Shown here piece after piece: positions 51,500-59,819 of a stretch of 64,000 nucleotides of DNA. Under the pieces are notes generated by a model that did no database searches, had not been told where the DNA came from, and worked only from the letters and a program-made list of their open reading frames with translations. How positions within the stretch are numbered: position 1 is the stretch's first letter; each line of letters starts with the position of its first letter. The stretch is from Hyphomicrobiales bacterium (lineage in GTDB: Bacteria > Pseudomonadota > Alphaproteobacteria > Rhizobiales > Beijerinckiaceae): the NCBI GenBank assembly GCA_900473415.1, contig UCLR01000047.1:1-64000 (forward strand), written 5' to 3'. The position numbers were made by a program, and so were the translations under genes.

Positions 51500-52447
51500 A
51501 TGAAGCCGACGATCCTGATGGTGCCGCGCATGCCGGCCGGACTGATCGAGGCGCTGTCGGCGCATTACGACGTCATCGGGCCGATGCAGCGCTCGGTGCC
51601 GGAATTCCTGCCCGAGGGCAAGGAACGGGCCGAGGCGCTGCTGACGATCGGCACGCAGAAGACCGATGCGGCGCTGATCGACGCCTTGCCGAAGCTGAGG
51701 CTGATCTGCTGCTACGGCACCGGCATCGAAGGCGTCGACCAGGCGCATGCCAAGGCACGCGGCATCCGGCTCACCAACGCCGCCGACGCCAATGCCGATG
51801 GCGTGGCGGAGTTCGCCATGGGGCTCTTGCTCGCCATCGGCCGCCAGATCCCGCAGGGTGATCGTTACGTTCGGGCCGGGCGATGGAAGGGCAATGCGAT
51901 CGAGCGCATGCCGATGGTGCGCGGGCTGGCGGGCTGCCGGCTCGGGATCTATGGGCTCGGCGCCATCGGCAGCCGGATCGCCCGTCATGCCAGCGGTTTC
52001 GGGATGGAGATCGGCTACCACAACCGCTCGCCGCGACCGGGGCTGCCCTATGCCTATCACGACAGCCTCCTCAGCTTGGCCGAATGGGCCGATGTCCTGA
52101 TGGTTGCGGTGCGGGCGAGCGCCGAGAACCGTCACGCCGTCGACGCCGAGGTGATGAAGGCACTGGGGGCCGCCGGCTATCTCGTCAATATCTCGCGCGG
52201 CATCGCCATCGACGAGACGGCGCTCTGCGATGCACTGGAGGCCGGCGTCATTGCCGGCGCGGCGCTCGACGTCTACGAGCACGAGCCGGTGGTGCCCGAC
52301 CGGCTGAAGGTGCTCGACAATGTGGTGCTGACGCCGCACATCGCGGCCTTTGCCGAAACCGCGCAGCAGGCCCAGCAGGAGCTGCTGCTGCGCAATCTCG
52401 AAGCCTTCTTCGCCGGAAAGCCGCTGATCTCGCCGGTCGTGCCGTAG
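51500..52447 (+). CDS. D-isomer 2-hydroxyacid dehydrogenase family protein
   Basis: A 315-residue NAD(P)-dependent dehydrogenase. The dinucleotide motif is LGIYGLGAIGSRIARHA. The catalytic Arg lies in VAVRASAEN, the Glu in DVYEHEP and the His in LTPHIAAFAETA. It reduces a 2-keto acid to the D-hydroxy acid or the reverse; glyoxylate/hydroxypyruvate reductases share this layout. ATG 51500 is followed directly by the Rossmann-like N-terminal strand. Converges with the L,D-transpeptidase gene. Confidence 0.88.
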   Translation: MKPTILMVPRMPAGLIEALSAHYDVIGPMQRSVPEFLPEGKERAEALLTIGTQKTDAALIDALPKLRLICCYGTGIEGVDQAHAKARGIRLTNAADANADGVAEFAMGLLLAIGRQIPQGDRYVRAGRWKGNAIERMPMVRGLAGCRLGIYGLGAIGSRIARHASGFGMEIGYHNRSPRPGLPYAYHDSLLSLAEWADVLMVAVRASAENRHAVDAEVMKALGAAGYLVNISRGIAIDETALCDALEAGVIAGAALDVYEHEPVVPDRLKVLDNVVLTPHIAAFAETAQQAQQELLLRNLEAFFAGKPLISPVVP

Positions 52448-52474
52448 CCCGGGCCTTGTAAGGTCGGCGTGCTC

Positions 52475-52981
52475 TCAGGGCAGGACGACGACCGGCGTGC
52501 CCATGCGGACGCGGGCATAAAGGTCGATCACATCCTGGTTGTGCATGCGGAAGCAGCCATAGGAAGCGGCTGTGCCGACCGACTGCGGCATGTTGGTGCC
52601 GTGAATGGCATATTGTCCGCCCGGCCCCAGGCCGATGACGCGGGCGCCCATGGGGTTGCGCGGCGAGCCGCCGGGGATGACGTCGGGCAGGCGGGGATTG
52701 TCGCGCTTGACCTCGGCCGGCGGAGCCCAGGCCGGATCGACCTGCATCTCCTCGACATATTTGACGCCGCGCCACTGCTTGCCGGCCTTGCCGACGGCGA
52801 TGGTGTAGCGGATGGCCTCGCCGGGGGCGACAACGAAATAGAGCTTCCGCTCGCCTGTGCGGATCACGATGGTGCCGGGATCGAAGCGCGCATCGTGCAG
52901 GCCGACGATCTCCCGCGCCTCGGCCGGGCCGATCGACAGGGCGACGGCGACAGCGCCGCCGGCGAGGGTGCGTTTCCACAT
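52475..52981 (-). CDS. L,D-transpeptidase (YkuD family)
   Basis: A 168-residue exported enzyme. A signal peptide ends at AEA (about residue 22). The YkuD domain carries HGTNMPQSVGTAASYGCFRM with nucleophile Cys 143 and the upstream His. Such enzymes make 3-3 cross-links in peptidoglycan or attach proteins to it. GGGAG precedes ATG 52981. A 17-base perfect palindrome lies 86-102 bases upstream. Confidence 0.9.
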   Translation of the reverse strand: MWKRTLAGGAVAVALSIGPAEAREIVGLHDARFDPGTIVIRTGERKLYFVVAPGEAIRYTIAVGKAGKQWRGVKYVEEMQVDPAWAPPAEVKRDNPRLPDVIPGGSPRNPMGARVIGLGPGGQYAIHGTNMPQSVGTAASYGCFRMHNQDVIDLYARVRMGTPVVVLP

Positions 52982-53066
52982 GATCCATGTCTCCCGCTTC
53001 ACAAGGATAGCGGGAAACCGTCGCGCCGCAGCGGTGAAACCTCGGTTGAGCGATATGGTGAAGCGG

Positions 53067-53083
53067 TGATTCAGGATGAATCA
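53067..53083. promoter_or_regulatory. Perfect 7-3-7 palindrome upstream of the L,D-transpeptidase gene
   Basis: TGATTCA-GGA-TGAATCA is an exact inverted repeat with the same 7-3-7 spacing as an Irr box but a different sequence. It lies between the transpeptidase gene (start 52981) and the end of hmuV, so it probably serves the transpeptidase. The binding protein is unknown. Confidence 0.45.
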
Positions 53084-53197
53084 TCGCTGAATCGCTTGAG
53101 TGACTACATTTCTATCTAAGTATCAAAAGCGCGTTATCTACAGCGGGTTGGATGGTCTTCTTCATGCCGTTCTATAACTATCTCGCGTGAGACTGTT

Positions 53198-54022
53198 CTA
53201 GGCGGCCGGGCGCGAGCGGTGCTGCTGCGGCAGCAGGAAGGGCAGGCCCGGCGCCGGTGCGCGGCTCAGTGTGAGGTCCACCTTGAAGACCTGGCGCAGC
53301 AGCGCGTCGTCCAGTGTGCGCGCGGGCGGTCCCTGAGCGATGATCCGGCCCTGGTCCATCACCACGAGATGGTCGGCATAGGTCACGGCAAGGTTAAGGT
53401 CGTGCAGCACGACCAGCACGGCGACGCCGCGAGCGGCGATGCTGCGGGCCATGTCGAGCAGCGAGAGCTGGTGGCAGAGGTCCAGGCTGGCGATCGGCTC
53501 GTCGAGAAAGAGCACCTGCCGCTCGGCGACGCTGCGGCCGGCCTCGAGCTGGCAGAGCACGCGGGCGAACTGCACGCGCTGCTGCTCGCCGCCGGAAAGT
53601 GTCTGGTAGCGCCGCCCGGCGAGATCGATGACGCCGGCGGCTGCGAGGCTGTCGGCGACGATGGCCTCGCGGCGTTGGCGCGTCAGCGCCCGGCCGATGC
53701 CGTCGACACCGAGGCTCGCGACCTCGTAGACGCTGAAGGGAAAGGCGATCCGGGCATGCTGGGCCATGACGGCACGCAGGCAGGCGAGGCGCCAGGCCGG
53801 GACGACTTTCAGGTCGTCGCCGGCGATGCGGATCGCGCCGCCGGCCGGCTTGATCTCGCCGGTCAGGAGCTTGAGCAGCGTCGATTTGCCGGCGCCGTTC
53901 GGGCCGATCAGGATCGTGGTCGTGCCGCAGGCGAGCTCCAGGCTTGCATCGGCGACGAGTGCGCGCCCGCCCGCGACGAAGCTCAGCTCATGGCCGGACA
54001 GGATCGGGGTCGTTTCAGACAT
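53198..54022 (-). CDS. hmuV: Haemin ABC transporter ATPase HmuV
   Basis: A 274-residue ATPase. Walker A GPNGAGKST, the MAQHARIAFPFSVYEVASLG Q-loop region, signature LSGGEQQRVQFARVL and Walker B FLDEPIASLD are all of HmuV type (EPIASLD in place of EPTSALD is family-typical). It drives haem import through HmuU. Overlaps the hmuU end by 8 bases; last gene of the hmuTUV operon. Confidence 0.93.
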   Translation of the reverse strand: MSETTPILSGHELSFVAGGRALVADASLELACGTTTILIGPNGAGKSTLLKLLTGEIKPAGGAIRIAGDDLKVVPAWRLACLRAVMAQHARIAFPFSVYEVASLGVDGIGRALTRQRREAIVADSLAAAGVIDLAGRRYQTLSGGEQQRVQFARVLCQLEAGRSVAERQVLFLDEPIASLDLCHQLSLLDMARSIAARGVAVLVVLHDLNLAVTYADHLVVMDQGRIIAQGPPARTLDDALLRQVFKVDLTLSRAPAPGLPFLLPQQHRSRPAA

Positions 54023-55121
54023 CGAGCACGCTCGTGCGGCGCAGCAGCAGCCAGAGGAAGAAGGGCGCGCCGATGGTCGCGGTGACGATGCCGATCGGCA
54101 GTTCGGCCGGGGCGACGATGAGGCGCGAGACGATGTCGGCGCCGACGAGCAGCATCGCCCCGCCCAGCGCCGAAAGCGGCAGCAGCAGGCGATGGTCGGG
54201 GCCCACCGAGAGCCGGATCAGATGCGGCACCACAATGCCGACGAAGCCGATCAGCCCGGCGGTGGCGACGCTTGCACCCACCGCGAGCGCGACGAGCAGG
54301 ATCGTCAGCGCCTTGATGCGCTGGACCGGGATGCCGAGATGATAGGCCTCGGCCTCGCCCAGCATCAGCCCGTTCAGCCCGCGCGCCAGCAACGGCATCA
54401 GGAGGAGCAGCGGCAGGATGATCGGAGCCACGACGCTCAGCTTGGTCCAGCTCGCGCCGCCGAGGCTGCCGAGCGACCAGAAGGTCAGGTCGCGCAGCTG
54501 CCGGTCATCCGAGATGAAGGCGAGCAGCCCGGTCAGCGCACTCGCCAGTGCTCCGAGCGCCACGCCGGCGAGCAGCATGGTCGCGACCGAGGTGCGGCCG
54601 CCGCGGGTGGCGATGAGGTAGAGCGCCAGCGTCGAGACGAGGCCGCCGCAGAAGGCGCCGGCGGGCAGGGCGGCGAAGGGCAGCTTCATCATCGTCCCGG
54701 CGAGGAAACGATCGCCGAGCACGATGGTCGCGGCCGCGGCGAGCGCAGCCCCGCTCGAGACGCCGACAAGGCCGGGATCGGCCAGCGGATTGCGGAAGAG
54801 GCCCTGCATCAGGGCGCCCGATGCCGCGAGCCCCGCACCGACCAGCAGGCCGAGCAGCACGCGCGGCAGGCGGATATTGAGCACGACGAGGACGTCACGT
54901 CCTTCCAGCAGGGCGGCGTTGCCGCCGAGCTTCGCCATCAGGATCTCGGCGACACGTCCGGGTGCGATCGCGATCGCGCCCTGGCCGATCGCGACGATGG
55001 CGAGCAGGAGGCAGGCCAGGCTGAACCCGACCACGGCCAGGGCGCCGATGCGGCGGCGGCCGGCGATCAGCGTGGTCAGCGCAGAGGTGGCCATGGAAGG
55101 GGCGGGCGCCGCGAGCGTCAC
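54015..55121 (-). CDS. hmuU: Haemin ABC transporter permease HmuU
   Basis: A 368-residue FecCD-type permease with about nine or ten helices. It shows RLPRVLLGLLVGAGLAASGA, LMQGLFRNPLADPGLVGVSS, and the ATPase-contact loop GFVGIVVPHLIRL. I use GTG 55121, overlapping the hmuT stop (GTGA); ATG 55094 nine codons on is an alternative. A single permease of this length dimerises to form the pore. Confidence 0.92.
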   Translation of the reverse strand: MTLAAPAPSMATSALTTLIAGRRRIGALAVVGFSLACLLLAIVAIGQGAIAIAPGRVAEILMAKLGGNAALLEGRDVLVVLNIRLPRVLLGLLVGAGLAASGALMQGLFRNPLADPGLVGVSSGAALAAAATIVLGDRFLAGTMMKLPFAALPAGAFCGGLVSTLALYLIATRGGRTSVATMLLAGVALGALASALTGLLAFISDDRQLRDLTFWSLGSLGGASWTKLSVVAPIILPLLLLMPLLARGLNGLMLGEAEAYHLGIPVQRIKALTILLVALAVGASVATAGLIGFVGIVVPHLIRLSVGPDHRLLLPLSALGGAMLLVGADIVSRLIVAPAELPIGIVTATIGAPFFLWLLLRRTSVLDV

Positions 55122-56176
55122 GGAGCGGCGGCCGTCTTCAGCGGCGGAATGGTCGCTTCCGGATAGATGGCCGCCATGAGGTCTCGTGCCGCCATCGGGG
55201 TGCGCGGGCCGAAGCCGAGCAGGTAGAGCCCGTCCATCTCCACCAGCCGCTTGCCGGCGGCGGCAGGTGTCTGGGCGAAGGACGGCATGGCGAAGAGCTC
55301 GCCCGCGCTGATGGGAGCGCCGCCGCCATTGCTCATTCGCAGCACGATATCGGGTGCGGCGGCGGCGATGGCCTCGTCGGTCATCGGCTTGTAGCCCGCG
55401 ATCGCCTCGGCGGCATTGATGCCGCCTGCGAGCGTGATGATCGCGTCGGCCGTGCTGTTGCGCCCACCGACTAGCGCCCGGCCGTTCTGCAACGACAGCA
55501 GGAAGAGAACGCGCTTTTTCTTCGTGACACCTGCACGCAGCGTGGCGAGTTCGTCGAAGCGCGCCTTGGTCTGGGCCGCGAGGCGCCCGGCCGGCTCGGC
55601 GGCGCCGATCGCGCCGCCGATCGCGCCGATCTTGGTGACGACGCCTTCCGGCGTCAGCCCATCCGGAATACGGGCGATCTTCACGCCGGATTCGCCCAGC
55701 AGCGAGACGGCGTCGGGCGGGCCGGCTCCGTCGATCAGCATGATGAGCGTCGGCTTGAGCGAGAGCACGCCCTCGGCCGACAGGGCCCGGACATAGCCGA
55801 CATTGGCCTTGTCCTTCAGCGCCGCGGCCGGAAACAGGCTGGTCGAATCGACGCCCACGACGCGATCCTGCAGTCCGAGGGCATAGATCACCTCGGTGAC
55901 GACGCCGCCGGCGACGACGACGCGCTCGGGCGCCTGCGCCAGCGCCGGGCCTTGCCATGCGGGGAAGGTGAGGCCGCCCGCGCCGATGAGGGTCAAGGCC
56001 AGAGCCGCCGTCAATTCGCGACGGCTGGGGAACCTCCGCCGTTTCTCGAAACGCGGAAGCAGGCCCGTTCCTTGTTGTGTCGTATTTTCTTCACGCGAGC
56101 CGGTGCCCACTTCGCTTGAAAATGCTCCGGGCTGCCAGGAGCGGAGCGGCGCCGGAAAGGCGGAAGAGCCGGGCAT
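55118..56176 (-). CDS. hmuT: Periplasmic haem-binding protein HmuT
   Basis: A 352-residue solute-binding protein. The mature region begins near residue 82 (RVVVAGGVVTEVIYALGLQD). Haem-binding Tyr and neighbours of HmuT-like proteins fall in this domain, which shares VVGVDSTS and LVGGRNSTADAIITLAGG with the family. The leader is unusually long: about 45 polar residues precede a twin-arginine-like segment (FPSRRELTAALALTLIGAGG). GGAGTTGCAAC precedes ATG 56176, so this start looks real. First gene of the leftward haem operon. Confidence 0.9.
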   Translation of the reverse strand: MPGSSAFPAPLRSWQPGAFSSEVGTGSREENTTQQGTGLLPRFEKRRRFPSRRELTAALALTLIGAGGLTFPAWQGPALAQAPERVVVAGGVVTEVIYALGLQDRVVGVDSTSLFPAAALKDKANVGYVRALSAEGVLSLKPTLIMLIDGAGPPDAVSLLGESGVKIARIPDGLTPEGVVTKIGAIGGAIGAAEPAGRLAAQTKARFDELATLRAGVTKKKRVLFLLSLQNGRALVGGRNSTADAIITLAGGINAAEAIAGYKPMTDEAIAAAAPDIVLRMSNGGGAPISAGELFAMPSFAQTPAAAGKRLVEMDGLYLLGFGPRTPMAARDLMAAIYPEATIPPLKTAAAP

Positions 56177-56250
56177 GTTGCAACTCCATCCGGGCTGATC
56201 GACGATAGCTGCCGCTACGGATCTCGCCCGATTTCAGTGACGGTATTCAG

Positions 56251-56267
56251 TTTAAAATGATTCCATT
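56251..56267. promoter_or_regulatory. Weak Irr-like box, haem locus
   Basis: TTTAAAATGATTCCATT fits TTTAGAA-N3-TTCTAAA at 10 of 14 positions. It lies 31 bases (three helical turns) from the better box at 56282-56298, within the divergent hmuT / haem-oxygenase promoter region. Confidence 0.35.
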
Positions 56268-56281
56268 CAAGTAGATCCTTG

Positions 56282-56298
56282 TTTTTAATTATTCAAAA
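56282..56298. promoter_or_regulatory. Candidate Irr (ICE) box, haem locus
   Basis: TTTTTAATTATTCAAAA matches the consensus at 11 of 14 positions; on the other strand it begins TTTTGAA, the same half-site as the box at 7989-8005 before the siderophore receptor. It stands about 22 bases before a sigma-70-like -35 element (56321), which fits an activator or repressor site. Confidence 0.5.
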
Positions 56299-56320
56299 CA
56301 AAGTTCTCTTGCATGTATTG

Positions 56321-56349
56321 TTGACGGTGATATTCGCCTTTACTACAAG
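56321..56349 (+). promoter_or_regulatory. Putative sigma-70 promoter of the haem-oxygenase gene
   Basis: TTGACG (56321-56326) and TACAAG (56344-56349) are spaced by 17 bases in AT-rich DNA, about 95 bases before the gene start at 56442. The -35 element is close to consensus, the -10 element moderate. Confidence 0.4.
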
Positions 56350-56441
56350 GGGTCAAGGGCGCTGCCGAAGGGCGGCCCGTTCCGCCGTCCCGCGGCCTCC
56401 TCGTCTTCGCCGGTTACGGCGTGCCAATGCAGGGTTTCCCG

Positions 56442-56789
56442 ATGTTCATCGCCATGAATCGCTTCAAGGTCATCAAGGGCGAGGAGAGCGCCTTCGAGAC
56501 GATCTGGTCCTCGCGCAAGAGCCGGCTGGACGAGATGCCGGGATTCCTGTCCTTCCACCTGCTCAAGGGGCCGGAGAAGGAGGACCATACCCTCTATTCC
56601 TCGCATACGAGCTGGGCCTCGAAGGATGATTTCACCGCCTGGACCAAGTCCGAGCAGTTCCGCGAGTCGCACCGCAATGCCGGCCAGCCGCGGCCGAAGC
56701 CGATGTATCTCGGCCATCCCGAGTTCGAGGGCTTCGAGACCGTGCTGAGCGAGACCAACCCGCATCTGCCCCGCCAGGCGGCCGAGTGA
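56442..56789 (+). CDS. Antibiotic biosynthesis monooxygenase / IsdG-type haem oxygenase (HmuQ-like)
   Basis: A 115-residue ABM-fold protein. The N-terminal FIAMNRFKVIKGEES with Asn, the Trp in SSHTSWASKDDF and His in ESHRNA correspond to the Asn-Trp-His triad of IsdG-type haem oxygenases. In Bradyrhizobium and Brucella such proteins (HmuQ, HmuD, BhuO) open haem taken up by the Hmu system and release iron. ATG 56442 is chosen; two earlier in-frame starts (56421 GTG, 56427 ATG) exist. It is divergent from hmuT and followed by the hutX-like gene after 10 bases. Confidence 0.87.
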   Translation: MFIAMNRFKVIKGEESAFETIWSSRKSRLDEMPGFLSFHLLKGPEKEDHTLYSSHTSWASKDDFTAWTKSEQFRESHRNAGQPRPKPMYLGHPEFEGFETVLSETNPHLPRQAAE

Positions 56790-56799
56790 GGCGTCCGCG

Positions 56800-57321
56800 A
56801 TGACCACCGCCGATATGGTGACCCGGGACCCGATCGAGCACGCGCGCGAACTGCTCGCCGCCAAGCCCGACGGGCTGATCGAGGCCGTGGCGCGCGAGGC
56901 GAAAGTCTCGACGCGCGATGTCCTCGAACTCCTGCCGGCCGAGCAGCGCCGATTCGTGGCGCCCGAGCGCTTTGAGGACGTCTGGAAGGACCTCGCAAGC
57001 TGGGGCACCGTGCTCTTCCTGATGCACACGCCCGACATCGTGCTGGAATGCGAAGGCTCGCTGCCCGTCGGCAGCTTCGGCCATGGCTACTACAACATCC
57101 ATGGCGACAGCCCGATCGGCGGTCACATCAAGGCCGAGAACTGCCGGGCGATCTACCTCGTCGACCGTTCCACCGCGCAGGGCCGGCGCGCCTGCTCTGT
57201 GCAATTCTTCAACGGGGCCGGCGAAGTGATGTTCAAGGTCTTCGTGCGGCGAGACGCCGCTCGCGAATTGCTGCCCGATCAGCTACAGCGCTTCGAGGCG
57301 CTCAAGAGCACATTCGCCTGA
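56800..57321 (+). CDS. hutX: Haem utilisation cytosolic carrier HutX/HugX
   Basis: A 173-residue protein of the HutX/ChuX family. It shows LFLMHTPDIVLECEGSLP and GYYNIHGDSPIGGHIKAENC, both family hallmarks, and a C-terminal FKVFVRRD. These proteins bind haem in the cytosol and hand it to the degrading enzyme. It shares the rightward promoter with the haem-oxygenase gene. An N-terminal helical addition of about 45 residues (ARELLAAKPDGLIEAVAREA) is normal in HutX. Confidence 0.88.
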   Translation: MTTADMVTRDPIEHARELLAAKPDGLIEAVAREAKVSTRDVLELLPAEQRRFVAPERFEDVWKDLASWGTVLFLMHTPDIVLECEGSLPVGSFGHGYYNIHGDSPIGGHIKAENCRAIYLVDRSTAQGRRACSVQFFNGAGEVMFKVFVRRDAARELLPDQLQRFEALKSTFA

Positions 57322-57461
57322 GCCGCAAAAAAGGCGGCTTCATGCGGTTCATGCGCGCCGTCACCGGGGGCCGAAAGGCCCTCGCAGCTGCCGATCATGA
57401 CCGATATTAAGCGATCGTTAACCACACTGCCGCAGCATCCTCGACAGAAGGCCCGTCGCTC

Positions 57462-58919
57462 TTGACCGCGGCCGCCGATCGTTCGCCCGCCGGGGGGAAC
57501 GCGGGTTCGGACAGCGAGACGCTGTCCGACGATCCGGTCGTGGATATCGATATGGCTGCGCATGTCGCCATGGAACGGGCACTGCTTCCGCGGAGCCGGC
57601 CGGCCATGGCGCTGGCCGCGGGGCGCCGCTTCGTGGCTGCGCGTGCGCCTTTGCTGCGGTCGAGCCTTGGCTCGGCGATCCTGCTCGGCCTGCGTTTCGT
57701 CCAGGCGCGGCTGATCTCGGTCTGGGGCCTGATCATTGCCGCGGCGCTCTGCCCGCCCTTCGTCTTCGCTGCCTTCGCGGTCTTCTCGGCCATCGTGAAT
57801 TTCGTCTCCACCGCCGCGCTACTGCGGCTTGAGGCGGTGTTCTTCCACAATCGGGATCGCCACCGGCTGGGCTTGGCCTTCAGGCTGGCGAGCGTCGTCG
57901 GTGTCGGCTTCCTCGGCCTGAGCGCTGCCGTTCTGGCGGGGCTCGCCCTGTTCGGTTGGATCGCGCCCGCCGTCGCCTTCATCTTCCTCGTCTCGCTCGC
58001 GGCCCGTTCGGTGCTGCGGCTGCTCTGGGCCGAGGCCACGGCAGAAGGCGATTTCCGCGCGATCGGCAACAGCAACGTCGTGCAGGCATTGATCCAGCCA
58101 GCGATCATGCTGGTCCTGATCTGGCTCGTCGGCCCGAAGGCGCTCGCCCTGTTCCTCGCCGATGCGCTGGGACATGTGCTGGCTGCCGGCTATCTCCTGC
58201 GGCGGCGTTTCTCTGCCGTCCGCGTGTTGGTCGCGCCGCCATTGTGGTCGTGGCGGGGTCTCGCCGAAGCGGCCTGGCGTTGGCGCGATGCGCCGCGGGC
58301 GCTGCTGCCGGCGGCGCTGCTCGCCTATGGCTTCGCGATCGCGCCGGTGCTGGCGCTGCCCTATGCCGCGAATACGGTGCTCGCCGCCCATGTCGCGCTG
58401 TCTATGCGGCTCCTGGACATGCCGACGCAGATGTTCGGTACGGTCTCGATTCCGATCGTGCTGAACCGGCTGCGCTCCTATGCCGGGCCTCGCCGGCGCC
58501 TCTGGGCGCGGCTGATGACGCTCGCCCTGATCGCGGCCGCGACCGTGTTGTTCAGCGCCATCGCCTTCGTGCTGACCTTCGGCGAGCCGCTGCTGGCCGA
58601 TACGCATTGGGAGGGCATCGGCGCGACGATCGCGCTGATGGCGCCATTCTATGCCGGTCTCGCCGTGCTGGGGCCGCTGCAGGAAATGGCGACGCTATCT
58701 CGCCAGCCCTTCTGGCAGGTGGCGATCAACGCGGTGGCGCTGGTCGCGATCGTGGCCGTGATGGGCCTCTCCGACGCGCTCTCGCCTGCGATGCTGGAGG
58801 CGATCGGCCTCATCTCGATCCTGCGTACGCTGATGCACACCCTGTTTATCTGGCTGCACCTCGGCGAGGCAGCCGAGCCCGCTGCGGAAGGCTTCGCCCT
58901 GTCCGGCGCGGTGCGCTGA
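57462..58919 (+). CDS. Lipopolysaccharide/polysaccharide biosynthesis protein (Wzx-like flippase)
   Basis: About 485 residues with ten to twelve membrane helices (LRFVQARLISVWGLIIAAAL, VVGVGFLGLSAAVLAGLALF, LPAALLAYGFAIAPVLALPY and others), typical of the MATE-like polysaccharide transporter group. Such flippases move lipid-linked sugars across the inner membrane. The TTG at 57462 opens the frame; codons up to ATG 57552 keep coding-like third positions, so the start is open. No glycosyltransferase gene is adjacent. Confidence 0.8.
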   Translation: MTAAADRSPAGGNAGSDSETLSDDPVVDIDMAAHVAMERALLPRSRPAMALAAGRRFVAARAPLLRSSLGSAILLGLRFVQARLISVWGLIIAAALCPPFVFAAFAVFSAIVNFVSTAALLRLEAVFFHNRDRHRLGLAFRLASVVGVGFLGLSAAVLAGLALFGWIAPAVAFIFLVSLAARSVLRLLWAEATAEGDFRAIGNSNVVQALIQPAIMLVLIWLVGPKALALFLADALGHVLAAGYLLRRRFSAVRVLVAPPLWSWRGLAEAAWRWRDAPRALLPAALLAYGFAIAPVLALPYAANTVLAAHVALSMRLLDMPTQMFGTVSIPIVLNRLRSYAGPRRRLWARLMTLALIAAATVLFSAIAFVLTFGEPLLADTHWEGIGATIALMAPFYAGLAVLGPLQEMATLSRQPFWQVAINAVALVAIVAVMGLSDALSPAMLEAIGLISILRTLMHTLFIWLHLGEAAEPAAEGFALSGAVR

Positions 58920-58935
58920 GTTCAGGCCCAAAAGC

Positions 58936-59658
58936 CTATTCGCGCCGGATCAGCCGGTCGGCGATCAGCGAGGAAATCAGGCCGGGCTTGAATTCACGCT
59001 CCAGCCGATCCGGATCGTAGACGGTCTCGACCCATTCGAGGAAGGGCATGCCCTTGGCTTCGCCCTCGCGGCGATAGGCCTCGAAGAAGGCGTCGAGGAT
59101 TCCGGTCTTGGCAAAGCGGAAATGGCCGTAGCGCAGCGAGAGCTGGCGCATGGCCTCGTCCAGCGGCAGCTTCTCCTGCAGCAGCAGGTAGAGCACCGAG
59201 AAGAAACCGGCCCGGTCCGCGCCGGACTTGCAGTGCACCAGCGCCGGCTCCTCCAGGCTCTCGAAGAAGGCCTTGGCGCTCAGGATGGTCTCGCGGTCGG
59301 GGGCGCCGCGCGAGCGCAGCACGAAATCGACCAGCTTGATGCCATGGCGCTCGCAGGCTTCCTTCTGCAGCGGCCAAGAGCCGTGCTCGCGCCCGCCGCG
59401 CAGGTTGACGATGGTCTTCACGCCGAGGCGGGCGAAGCGCGCGATCTGGTGCGGCGCCGGCTGGGCCGCGCGCCACAGGCGCGGCGTGACCCGATGCGCG
59501 TTGAGATACGCCAGGCGGAAGATGCCGTGGTCGACGAGCAGCATGTTGACCCAGGCGCGCAGGCGCTGGCCGGCGCCCTCGATGGGCCGGTCCCAGCGCG
59601 CGATGCGCGCCATGCGGCGGGCATAGCGTTCCTCATCGGAGCGCAGCCGGATCAGCAT
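58936..59658 (-). CDS. Tyrosine/dual-specificity protein phosphatase-like
   Basis: A 240-residue protein. The catalytic P-loop is HCKSGADRAG, with Cys 143 and Arg 149 in the CX5R motif. Upstream RLGVKTIVNLRGGREHGSWP provides the general structure of the lid region. Bacterial members act on phosphotyrosine or on phosphorylated lipids. It is convergent with the flippase gene; both could serve envelope polysaccharide, but that is inference. Confidence 0.83.
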   Translation of the reverse strand: MLIRLRSDEERYARRMARIARWDRPIEGAGQRLRAWVNMLLVDHGIFRLAYLNAHRVTPRLWRAAQPAPHQIARFARLGVKTIVNLRGGREHGSWPLQKEACERHGIKLVDFVLRSRGAPDRETILSAKAFFESLEEPALVHCKSGADRAGFFSVLYLLLQEKLPLDEAMRQLSLRYGHFRFAKTGILDAFFEAYRREGEAKGMPFLEWVETVYDPDRLEREFKPGLISSLIADRLIRRE

Positions 59659-59819
59659 GGGGTTGGCTCGGTTGAATTCATGGTGCGCCGGATAGCAGCG
59701 CGAATCCGGTTGCGCAAATCACCGGGCGGCCTCGCGTTGTCGGAAACGAAGGAAGGGGTTGGACTTTTTGCGCCGAGACGGCATAACCCCCGGCAAAATT
59801 TTCTGGTGACAGGTCAGCT

